The notes beneath the pieces are model-generated. The model searched no databases and was not told the DNA's origin. It saw only the letters and a program-made list of their open reading frames with translations. 6,025 nt of DNA. Source: Cyanobacteria bacterium UBA11153. GTDB taxonomy: Bacteria; Cyanobacteriota; Cyanobacteriia; Cyanobacteriales; Coleofasciculaceae. Location of the stretch: the NCBI GenBank assembly GCA_003511885.1, contig DOIX01000306.1:13290-19314 (forward strand). Reading direction: 5' to 3'. Position numbers and translations under genes: made by a program. Below are positions 1 to 5,774 of the stretch, piece by piece (position 1 is the first letter of the stretch; each line of letters opens with the position of its first letter).

Positions 1-20
1 GCCCCTAGTCCCTTGCTATA
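1..20. repeat. CCCCTAG-type dispersed repeat, copy 1
   Basis: This 20-mer matches positions 247-266 at 19 of 20 bases and ends in TTGCTATA. The core unit CCCCTAG occurs at 2-8 here. Such short heptameric repeats (STRR-like) are common between genes in filamentous cyanobacteria. The copy may continue beyond the left edge of the window. Confidence 0.65.
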
Positions 21-22
21 TT

Positions 23-38
23 AACCGCCCTGGCGGTT
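23..38. repeat. Short perfect inverted repeat AACCGCC/GGCGGTT
   Basis: Seven-base arms (23-29 and 32-38) are separated by two bases. No T-run follows, so it does not look like an intrinsic terminator. TTAACCGCC from this element recurs at 5803-5811, so it may belong to a dispersed palindrome family. Confidence 0.6.
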
Positions 39-175
39 GCTATAAAATTAATACTTCAGCCTCTCAACATCCACTGCTCTCCCCGGATTGAGGTCAAAAT
101 AGGACTTGCGTTAGATTAGGTATGGTAGGAAGTTTGAGCTAGGCTAGGTACTCCCGATGATATCGCAACCTAAGT

Positions 176-190
176 AGCGGTTAAGCCGCT
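176..190. repeat. Short inverted repeat AGCGG-TTAAG-CCGCT
   Basis: Five-base arms at 176-180 and 186-190 flank a five-base loop. It resembles the AACCGC palindrome at 23-38 in core sequence. No T-run follows. It is probably a degenerate dispersed palindrome. Confidence 0.45.
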
Positions 191-226
191 CTAAATTCCT
201 GAAACCCTTGATTTTATCGCTTTATT

Positions 227-266
227 CCCTAGCCCCTAGCAAGAGTGCCCCTAGCCCCTTGCTATA
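227..266. repeat. CCCCTAG-type heptamer repeats, copy 2
   Basis: CCCTAG (227-232), CCCCTAG (233-239) and CCCCTAG (248-254) follow closely, and the stretch ends in TTGCTATA (259-266). Positions 247-266 are a near-exact direct repeat of 1-20. The two copies bracket about 225 bases of non-coding DNA. This is a known style of cyanobacterial dispersed repeat; no function can be read from it. Confidence 0.65.
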
Positions 267-291
267 ACTGGAAAAGCTGATGGGTAGCGTT

Positions 292-308
292 GGTGGGGAG
301 TCCCCACC
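292..308. repeat. Perfect inverted repeat GGTGGGGA-G-TCCCCACC
   Basis: Eight-base arms (292-299 and 301-308) are separated by a single G. The arms are very GC-rich, so the element would form a tight hairpin in RNA or a cruciform in DNA. No T-run follows directly. It could be a dispersed repeat or a protein-binding palindrome; the sequence alone cannot decide. Confidence 0.6.
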
Positions 309-344
309 GGAAGGCTATGGAAACTGGTAGGAAGTAATGAGTTG

Positions 345-385
345 GTAACGGATAACGCACGTTACAGATAGAGGCTGTCTGTAAT
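345..385 (+). promoter_or_regulatory. Two overlapping, mutually exclusive hairpins in the leader region
   Basis: Hairpin A pairs GTAACG (345-350) with CGTTAC (360-365). Hairpin B pairs 361-371 with 375-385, giving 11 continuous pairs (two of them G-U) and a 3-base loop. Both use positions 361-365, so only one can form at a time. A nine-T run (395-403) starts ten bases after hairpin B, too far for a classical intrinsic terminator. The arrangement resembles an attenuator but needs transcription to start upstream of about 340, which is not shown. Confidence 0.35.
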
Positions 386-394
386 CAGGATCGA

Positions 395-433
395 TTTTTT
401 TTTCCCTCTCTCCCCCTTCTCCCCCTCTCTCTT
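395..433 (+). repeat. 39-nt homopyrimidine tract with mirror symmetry
   Basis: Every base from 395 to 433 is C or T on the + strand: nine T's, then a CT/C-run mixture. The arms 406-417 and 420-431 are perfect mirror images (12 bases each) around the two central bases TC. Homopurine-homopyrimidine mirror repeats are the classical sequence type for intramolecular triplex (H-DNA). The tract lies 68 bases upstream of the start codon at 501. Confidence 0.7.
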
Positions 434-459
434 GGGAAACTCTTTTCTGGGAAATTCTT
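432..459. repeat. Imperfect 15-bp-period direct repeat
   Basis: TTGGGAAACTCTT (432-444) and CTGGGAAATTCTT (447-459) agree at 11 of 13 positions, with a 15-base period. Tandem half-sites of this kind can be operator sites, but here they also follow the low-complexity pyrimidine tract and may simply be a local duplication. Confidence 0.4.
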
Positions 460-500
460 CAAGAGGAGTAGAGAGATATTGATAATTATTTAATCGTGTC

Positions 501-3500
501 ATGCGCAAAAGCATCTACGAGGCAATCGCCAAATTCAAGCTGTTGCATTATCTCAATACGGTTACCAAATCCGGTGCTAATTCACAATGCCAAGGGCAAA
601 ATTATCGCCGAAGTTTTTTCGGCGTGCCCGGTGTAAGTTTTGCGGCTTTTATCGCTCTTATAGCGACAGTTAAACCGAAAATTTTAGCAAATTTTATTAT
701 ACCGCTAGTTGCTGGTTTATTTCCTGCGATCGCAGTTTGTCAGTCTATCATCCCGGATGGCACTGCCAATACGACTTTGGCTCCTGGTGGTGATATTACA
801 GGTGGCATCTCAAGTCAGGATGGTAAGAATCTCTTCCATAGCTTTAGTGAGTTTGGATTAAATCAGGGTGAAGTTGCTAATTTCATGTCTAATCCATCGA
901 TTGTCAATATTTTGGGTAGAGTTACGGGTGGTAATCCTTCGATTATTAATGGCTTAATTAAAGTCACGGGTGGTAATTCTCATCTATTTTTGATGAATCC
1001 GGCTGGTATGGTTTTTGGTGCTAATTCTTCCCTCAACTTACCTGGCGATTTTACGGCTACTACTGCGACGAGAATTGGTTTTGGTAATGAGAATTGGTTT
1101 AATGGTATTGGTGGTAATAATTATGCTGCTTTAGTGGGTAGTCCTAGTCTATTTGATTTTGGGCTATCTGGTACGCCGGGAACTATTATTAATGGTGGAA
1201 ATTTGGGGGTGGGAGCTGGTAAAAGCCTGAATTTAATTGGTGGCACAGTTGTTAATACTGGTTCTTTAACTGCCCGAGGCGGTAATATTAGTATGGTGGC
1301 TGTACCGGGTGAAAATTTGGTGAGAATTTCTCAAGCTGGTAATTTACTGAGTTTGGAGATTCAAGCTAGTAAAATTACTGATGGTGGTTTGCCCAATCCT
1401 CTTTCTTTGCCAGAATTATTAACGGGTTCACCTCAGATGGAAACTTTGACGGGATTAAGGGTGAATTCGAGTACAGGTGAGGTTAATCAAATCGGCTCTA
1501 ATCTCATTGTACCAGAGGTCGGTGGGACGGTATTTGCGTCGGGAAAAATTGATGTTTCTACTATATCTCCTTTAGGTGGAGGTGTCCAGTTGTGGGGTAA
1601 TTCGATTGGATTTTTTGGGGATATTTTGGCTAGTGGTATTAGTGGTAATAGTCTTGTCGAGTTATCGGCTAAAGATAATCTGACTTTTGCGGGAAATGTC
1701 GATACTTCCAGCTTGTTTGGCGATAAAGGAAAGTTGTTGCTGAAGTCGTCCAATTTTACGATTATTGATAGTGCTATAATTAATGGCGATACTACTGCCA
1801 ATCAACCACCATCACCTTTCGATCCTAACAGCCCAACCAATACCTTAGCTTGGGGGAATATTGCTAATCTAATCAGCAAAAACAAGATAACTTTACAAGG
1901 GATAGGAGATATCACAGTCACAGATATAATTGGCAATACACCCAAAGTTACCCAAAACGATTTAGTGAAATTGGGCAGGAATATTGGCAGTCTAACACTA
2001 GAATCTACCCAAGGTGCGATCGCGTTTGTCGATCCTAAAGATACTATACAAGGCTCTGACATTACCTTACAAGCATTTCAAGGGATAAATGCAGGTAACT
2101 TCCTCACTAATGGGGGCGCAATTACTCTTACCTCCCAAACAGATAGCATTACCGCAGGTAAACTAGACACTAGTGCCATCGATAAAGATGGCGGTAGCGT
2201 GAGTTTAAATGCTCAAACAGGAATCGACATTGACTATATTAATAGTCAAAGTTTTAACGGGCGTGGCGGTAATGTCGATATCGCAACAGGGAGATTTTTT
2301 CGAGCATCTGATACTTTTGCCCAACGGAATGGCAATAATTTCAGTATTTCCACAGCGGGTAAGGCAGGCGGTGGCTCACTTATCATCCGACATGGCGTAA
2401 ATACAGCCAGCATTCCCTTTACAGTAGGCTCAGATTATAACAGGCTAAACGGTACAGCCGGAGGAATTTCCACAGGTGCAGACAATGGCATCTCCCCAAT
2501 TCAAAATAACGAGATTCTCAATGGTATATTTTCCGGCTACTATCGTCAAGGAAATTCACCCAGCGACATCCAAATTATTGGCCCAAAAATAGACAAAGTT
2601 GCCCTGAATAATCCCATCCCGGAAGTCAACACGCCCATCTCTACCCCAAACAATGACAAACCCAAGGAAAATATCGTCCCAATTACAATTATTCCTCCAG
2701 GCGAAATCGATACAGTAGTAGAGCAAATCGAAGAATCTTTCACCACTGAATTTGAAGACTATCTAGGCAAAGATATCCAGACAGCCAGAGTCAATTTATC
2801 CCAAGCCCAAGGAATTATCGCGGATACCCAAATATCAAATCAGATGGAGACTGCCATCATTTATGCTATTTTCGTTCCCAAAACTTTCCAGATGGGCACA
2901 ACTACCAAACAGCCTAGCGACGAATTAGAATTAGTCGCAGTTACAGCGAAAGGAAAACCTATTCGCAAACACTTAATAGGAGTAAATCGGGAAAAAGTAT
3001 TCAAAGTTGCCCAAGAATTTAGAAGTGGAGTTACCAACGTCAGAAACCAGGATGGTTACCTCAATTCATCGCAACAATTATATCAGTGGATAATTGCACC
3101 ATTAGCGGAAGATTTAGCAGCGGGAGGAGTCAAGAATTTAGTATTTATTTTAGATAGCGGTTTGCGCTCACTCCCTATCGCGGCTCTTCATGACGGCAAA
3201 AGGTTTTTAATTGAAAAATATAGTATCAGTTTGATGCCAAGTTTGAGCCTAACCGATACAAGTTATCGCAATATTAACAATGCCCAAGTCTTAGCCATGG
3301 GAGCAGATACATTTAGCGAGCAAAAACCCCTACCCGCAGTCCCCATCGAATTGGGCGCGATCGCAGGTAAAATATGGAAAGGTAAATACTTCCTCAATAA
3401 TGCCTTTACCCTGGAAAATCTTAAGGCACAGCGACAGGAAACACCCTTTGGCATTATTCACCTAGCTACCCATGCCAATTTCCTACCAGGGCAACCTAGC

Positions 3501-3947
3501 GAATCCTATATCCAACTTTGGAATAGTAAGTTAAGATTAGACCAAATTCGTCAGCTTGGTTGGCATAATCCACCTGTAGAATTATTAGTCTTGAGTGCCT
3601 GTCGCACGGCATTAGGCGATGAAGAGGCAGAGTTAGGTTTTGCTGGGTTAGCGGTGCAAGCTGGAGTAAAATCTGCTTTAGCTAGTTTATGGTATGTCAG
3701 CGATGAAGGGACATTAGGATTAATGACAGAATTTTATCAGGAACTTAAGATTAGTTCAATTAAAGCAGAAGCATTGCGACAAGCTCAGTTAGCCATGTTA
3801 CGGGGAGAGGTGCAAATTGAATCGGGTAAATTGCGCAGTGGTGGAGAGGAAATAATCTTACCTCCTGAGTTAGTGCGGGTAGGAAATTTACAGTTAACTC
3901 ATCCTTATTATTGGGCAGCATTTACTATGATTGGCAGCCCCTGGTAG
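501..3947 (+). CDS. Secreted filamentous-haemagglutinin (TPS) domain protein with C-terminal CHAT peptidase domain
   Basis: This is an 1148-residue predicted exported protein. Residues 1-81 form a long N-terminal leader with hydrophobic stretches at about 45-57 and 61-79; signal cleavage is likely near AVCQS (78-82). Residues about 84-215 are a TPS/haemagglutinin-activity domain, with the family's MNPAGMVFG (165-173) and FTATTATRIGFG (184-195). Gly/Asn-rich beta-helix-like sequence continues to about 690, followed by a Pro-rich linker (about 700-735) and an acidic helical stretch. The CHAT domain spans about 780-1147: HLATH (catalytic His991 expected), LSACRTALGD (Cys1034), GLAVQAGVKSALASLW, and the typical end YYWAAFTMIGSPW. 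CHAT domains are caspase-fold cysteine peptidases; TPS domains go through an outer-membrane TpsB pore. No TpsB gene lies in the window. The substrate is unknown. ATG 501 is the first possible start after an in-frame stop at 483, and the next Met is residue 129. No Shine-Dalgarno lies at normal distance. Base skew changes sharply inside the gene. Confidence 0.93.
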   Translation: MRKSIYEAIAKFKLLHYLNTVTKSGANSQCQGQNYRRSFFGVPGVSFAAFIALIATVKPKILANFIIPLVAGLFPAIAVCQSIIPDGTANTTLAPGGDITGGISSQDGKNLFHSFSEFGLNQGEVANFMSNPSIVNILGRVTGGNPSIINGLIKVTGGNSHLFLMNPAGMVFGANSSLNLPGDFTATTATRIGFGNENWFNGIGGNNYAALVGSPSLFDFGLSGTPGTIINGGNLGVGAGKSLNLIGGTVVNTGSLTARGGNISMVAVPGENLVRISQAGNLLSLEIQASKITDGGLPNPLSLPELLTGSPQMETLTGLRVNSSTGEVNQIGSNLIVPEVGGTVFASGKIDVSTISPLGGGVQLWGNSIGFFGDILASGISGNSLVELSAKDNLTFAGNVDTSSLFGDKGKLLLKSSNFTIIDSAIINGDTTANQPPSPFDPNSPTNTLAWGNIANLISKNKITLQGIGDITVTDIIGNTPKVTQNDLVKLGRNIGSLTLESTQGAIAFVDPKDTIQGSDITLQAFQGINAGNFLTNGGAITLTSQTDSITAGKLDTSAIDKDGGSVSLNAQTGIDIDYINSQSFNGRGGNVDIATGRFFRASDTFAQRNGNNFSISTAGKAGGGSLIIRHGVNTASIPFTVGSDYNRLNGTAGGISTGADNGISPIQNNEILNGIFSGYYRQGNSPSDIQIIGPKIDKVALNNPIPEVNTPISTPNNDKPKENIVPITIIPPGEIDTVVEQIEESFTTEFEDYLGKDIQTARVNLSQAQGIIADTQISNQMETAIIYAIFVPKTFQMGTTTKQPSDELELVAVTAKGKPIRKHLIGVNREKVFKVAQEFRSGVTNVRNQDGYLNSSQQLYQWIIAPLAEDLAAGGVKNLVFILDSGLRSLPIAALHDGKRFLIEKYSISLMPSLSLTDTSYRNINNAQVLAMGADTFSEQKPLPAVPIELGAIAGKIWKGKYFLNNAFTLENLKAQRQETPFGIIHLATHANFLPGQPSESYIQLWNSKLRLDQIRQLGWHNPPVELLVLSACRTALGDEEAELGFAGLAVQAGVKSALASLWYVSDEGTLGLMTEFYQELKISSIKAEALRQAQLAMLRGEVQIESGKLRSGGEEIILPPELVRVGNLQLTHPYYWAAFTMIGSPW
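606..624 (+). repeat. Perfect hairpin early in the TPS-CHAT reading frame
   Basis: CGCCGAA (606-612) and TTCGGCG (618-624) are perfect 7-base arms around a GTTTT loop. They lie at codons 36-42, in the leader before the hydrophobic signal segment. A stable stem here could slow ribosomes before the signal sequence emerges, but coding constraint alone could also produce it. Confidence 0.5.
726..733. repeat. HIP1 octamer GCGATCGC
   Basis: Exact copy of the highly iterated palindrome of cyanobacterial genomes, here extended to TGCGATCGCA (725-734). It falls in the codons for the predicted signal-peptide end. Useful as a lineage marker. Confidence 0.9.
2016..2023. repeat. HIP1 octamer GCGATCGC
   Basis: Second exact copy, inside the beta-helix-like part of the TPS-CHAT gene at codons for GAIAF (residues 505-509). 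Confidence 0.9.
3357..3364. repeat. HIP1 octamer GCGATCGC
   Basis: Third exact copy, inside the CHAT-domain coding sequence at codons for GAIAG (residues 952-956). It encodes the same Ala-Ile pair as the copy at 2016. Confidence 0.9.
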
Positions 3948-4036
3948 TTGATAGTTGATAGTTGAAAATGGACAGTTGACAGTTAATAGTTACTCAGACT
4001 ACCCTACTGTCAATTGTCCACTGTCAATTGTCAATT
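3945..4036. repeat. Heptamer (STRR-like) repeat array between convergent genes
   Basis: TAGTTGA is repeated three times head to tail (3945-3965). Variants CAGTTGA, CAGTTAA and TAGTTA follow, and the complement-oriented form then appears: CTGTCAATTGTC at 4007-4018 and again at 4021-4032 (14-base period, two heptamers). The array fills the spacer and overlaps both genes: the TAG stop of the + strand gene (3945-3947) is the first three bases of the first unit, and the last four codons plus stop of the - strand gene come from the right half. Such short tandem heptamers are known from filamentous cyanobacteria. Confidence 0.85.
3969..4020. terminator. Long stem-loop, probable bidirectional terminator
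   Basis: Positions 3969-3983 pair with 4006-4020 over 15 continuous pairs (one G-U), with a 22-base loop. It stands 21 bases after the stop at 3947 and 3 bases after the - strand stop at 4024, exactly where a two-way terminator for convergent genes would be. There is no clean T-run on either strand, so efficiency as an intrinsic terminator is uncertain. It arises from oppositely oriented heptamer repeats. Confidence 0.55.
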
Positions 4037-5637
4037 CCTTGTTTTCCCTTGAGCCACTGAGCATAAAATAACAGCAAAGCAAATAAGACATAACTAATAG
4101 CCCAAGGATACCCCGCACCCCAACCCAATTTTAAAACAGTATCTCCGATTGTCCAAGCATAACTATGCAATAATCCCACCCACGCCAGGGCAGCAGCAAC
4201 CAATGCCCAAATACCCGCCTTACCAAATTCCCTTTCCAAAATATAGACAGTAATAGCCGCCAAAATCATCGAAGAAAAAATCAAACCTTGCTCCAAAGCA
4301 AAAGCACCGCTAATATAAATATCTGTCCCTTGAAAACCAGGAATTAAATCCGGCGTAAAAGGTTTATCAGGCGTACCCAATCCCGCCACTCGTAGAGCAT
4401 TTTTGCCCAAAAGAGCGCCCCAAGCCGCAATACCAGGTAAGATACCAATTACCACAGCAGGAGCATGTTTAACAGGAGTAGCATTAAAACTTTGAGTCAC
4501 AATCACAATCCCAATCCATAATAAGATTGCCATCCCACTATCAATCGGTACAAAATAAACCAACAAACCCACAGTGCCGCTCAAACAAAGCAATCCCATC
4601 ACCAAACCATTCAACCAAGAATAACCCACCTTAGCACCCATTTCCTTCCAACCAGGATGCCCAATATAAATCGTTGTCGGAAAACAAGAACCAAATAAAG
4701 CTGCTACAATAGTCCCAATTCCATTCACAGCTAAACAAGGAGTTGTCGGATAAGCATCCCCAGCCGCTTCAGCACTTTCAATATTTTGAAGACTTCCCAC
4801 CAAATTAAAAAGCCCCATTGGTAAAATCACGCTAAAATAATTCACCAATACTCCCTTAGCTTCCCATAATGCGCCAAGATTTAGATGAGGCTGATAAAAA
4901 TTAATCGGGGCAATCGCTTCTTGAAACCCTGCACCACTCCACCGATTTAAACCAGTACCCCAAGCCAAAGCCATTCCCAACAAAACTGCCAATAATCCCC
5001 CAGGAATTTGCCATTTCGTACCCGGAATAGTAAACTTAACACTACCAAAATAAGTTAACAAAATAACACCTAAAGGCACAATCCCTACTAAAGGATTAGC
5101 ATAAGTCCGCAGGAAAAAGCCAATCGAAATAAAAGTTAAAGCAATCCCCGCTAAAGTTGATAAAAGTGCCGCACGAGGAGTTAATTTTCGTAATTTTTCC
5201 GCTCCCCAAGCACCAAATAACTCAATTAATCCCGAACCCAAACAAGCAACTAAACCAGCCTGCCAAGCAACCTCAGCAGCAGCTTCAGAAGTTGCACCCT
5301 GACTTAGAGCCTCCAAACGTACAGGCAACATAACTAAAAAGATATAGGCAAAAAGACTAACCGTATTAATTCCGTAAGGCAAAGCCGTAATATTATCACG
5401 TCTTTCTCTTTTTCCCACTTGATAGGCTAACCAACTATAGTAGACATTACCCACAATTAAACTGAGAGCAATACTAGGTAAAATTCTCCCATAAATCAGA
5501 CTAGATGGAAACTGGAGAACATGCTGAGTCAAGCTAACAATCACCAAAATTTGGATTAAGTTATCGAGAGCTAATCCAAAAAAACCATCTAAATCTTGAC
5601 GTACAAACCAACGAGGTGTAGGAATACTCAGGAGCAT
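4024..5637 (-). CDS. NCS2-superfamily (xanthine/uracil/AzgA-like) membrane permease
   Basis: This 537-residue integral inner-membrane protein has roughly 13-14 hydrophobic segments, close to the 14 helices of the NCS2 fold. Family-like signatures are NITALPYGINTVSLFAYIF (82-100), matching the broken helix 3 region; LFNLVGSLQNIESAEAAGD (276-294), matching the helix 8 substrate region; and GSCFPTTIYIGHPGW (316-330), which resembles the AzgA helix 10 motif with TTYIES. NCS2 proteins import purines, pyrimidines or related compounds with H+ or Na+. The substrate here cannot be called: the motifs differ from characterised AzgA, UraA and xanthine carriers, and where AzgA has FDT in helix 8 this protein seems to read FNL. 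The ATG at 5637 is preceded by an in-frame stop two codons upstream (TAA ACT ATG), and the next Met is residue 103, so the start is well fixed. No Shine-Dalgarno is visible. It is convergent with the TPS-CHAT gene. The last four residues, GIDN, come from the repeat array. Confidence 0.88.
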   Translation of the reverse strand: MLLSIPTPRWFVRQDLDGFFGLALDNLIQILVIVSLTQHVLQFPSSLIYGRILPSIALSLIVGNVYYSWLAYQVGKRERRDNITALPYGINTVSLFAYIFLVMLPVRLEALSQGATSEAAAEVAWQAGLVACLGSGLIELFGAWGAEKLRKLTPRAALLSTLAGIALTFISIGFFLRTYANPLVGIVPLGVILLTYFGSVKFTIPGTKWQIPGGLLAVLLGMALAWGTGLNRWSGAGFQEAIAPINFYQPHLNLGALWEAKGVLVNYFSVILPMGLFNLVGSLQNIESAEAAGDAYPTTPCLAVNGIGTIVAALFGSCFPTTIYIGHPGWKEMGAKVGYSWLNGLVMGLLCLSGTVGLLVYFVPIDSGMAILLWIGIVIVTQSFNATPVKHAPAVVIGILPGIAAWGALLGKNALRVAGLGTPDKPFTPDLIPGFQGTDIYISGAFALEQGLIFSSMILAAITVYILEREFGKAGIWALVAAALAWVGLLHSYAWTIGDTVLKLGWGAGYPWAISYVLFALLLFYAQWLKGKQGIDN

Positions 5638-5667
5638 AGTTTATGGCAAGATAGGAAAATCATTATT

Positions 5668-5697
5668 ACTATACCTGCGATCGCGGTTTTCTGTCTT
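5668..5697 (-). promoter_or_regulatory. Weak candidate promoter for the NCS2 permease
   Basis: On the - strand a TATAGT (5668-5673) could be a -10 box, with AAGACA (5692-5697, 4 of 6 to TTGACA) 18 bases upstream. This would give a leader of about 25 bases without a Shine-Dalgarno. A HIP1 site sits between the two boxes. It is the best match in the region but not a strong one. Confidence 0.25.
5677..5684. repeat. HIP1 octamer GCGATCGC
   Basis: Fourth exact HIP1 copy and the only one outside a gene, about 40 bases upstream of the permease start codon and between the candidate -10 and -35 boxes. Confidence 0.9.
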
Positions 5698-5711
5698 GCT
5701 GACGGCTTAAT

Positions 5712-5740
5712 AAACTCGGTTTCTTAGGGAAACGGGGTTT
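5712..5740. repeat. Imperfect inverted repeat of AAACCGGGTTT type
   Basis: Arms 5712-5723 and 5729-5740 pair at 11 of 12 positions (one G-U, one G-G mismatch) around a five-base loop. The arms also read as near-direct copies, AAACTCGGTTT and AAACGGGGTTT. GAAACC/GGTTTC palindromes are frequent between genes in filamentous cyanobacteria. The element separates the permease start from the truncated Uma2 remnant. Confidence 0.5.
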
Positions 5741-5774
5741 ATAGGGTTTATCTGAATCTCTCTCACCGCTAACC

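Larger units (their letters stand above)
1..500. other. Non-coding, repeat-rich region upstream of the TPS-CHAT gene
   Basis: I see no credible gene in this 500-base stretch: all frames are broken by stops and no protein family is recognisable. It holds CCCCTAG-type repeats, three copies of TTGCTATA (13-20, 37-44, 259-266), short perfect inverted repeats, a hairpin region at 345-385, and a pyrimidine tract at 395-433. The far end must carry the promoter and leader of the gene starting at 501, but no strong sigma-70 promoter stands out. A GATAAT at 481-486 could be a -10 box; it has only a poor -35 (TTCAAG, 458-463) and would leave a very short leader. Confidence 0.75.

Noticed and set aside
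463..468. GAGGAG, a good Shine-Dalgarno sequence upstream of the TPS-CHAT gene
   Set aside because: It is 32 bases from the ATG at 501, and no ATG, GTG or TTG in the correct frame lies at normal spacing; an in-frame stop sits at 483.
723..749. Possible lipoprotein lipobox ending in Cys80 (AIAVC)
   Set aside because: The residue before Cys is Val, not Ala, Gly or Ser, and the family normally has an ordinary signal cleavage just before the IIPDGT-like sequence.
891..974. 14-residue tandem duplication NPSIVNILGRVTGG / NPSIINGLIKVTGG
   Set aside because: It is real, but it is the usual pattern of the TPS domain in cyanobacterial haemagglutinin proteins, not a feature specific to this gene.
1487..2062. 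Two open frames on the - strand inside the TPS-CHAT gene
   Set aside because: They lie opposite a well-supported coding region, match no family I recognise and have no ribosome site; they are shadows of the real frame.
2209..2746. Short open frames on both strands in the middle of the TPS-CHAT gene
   Set aside because: The overlapping frame encodes the continuous beta-helix and linker region; these short frames lack any recognisable domain.
3945..4036. CRISPR-like array
   Set aside because: Units are 7 bases, contiguous and without spacers, and their orientation inverts in the middle; this is a heptamer repeat array.
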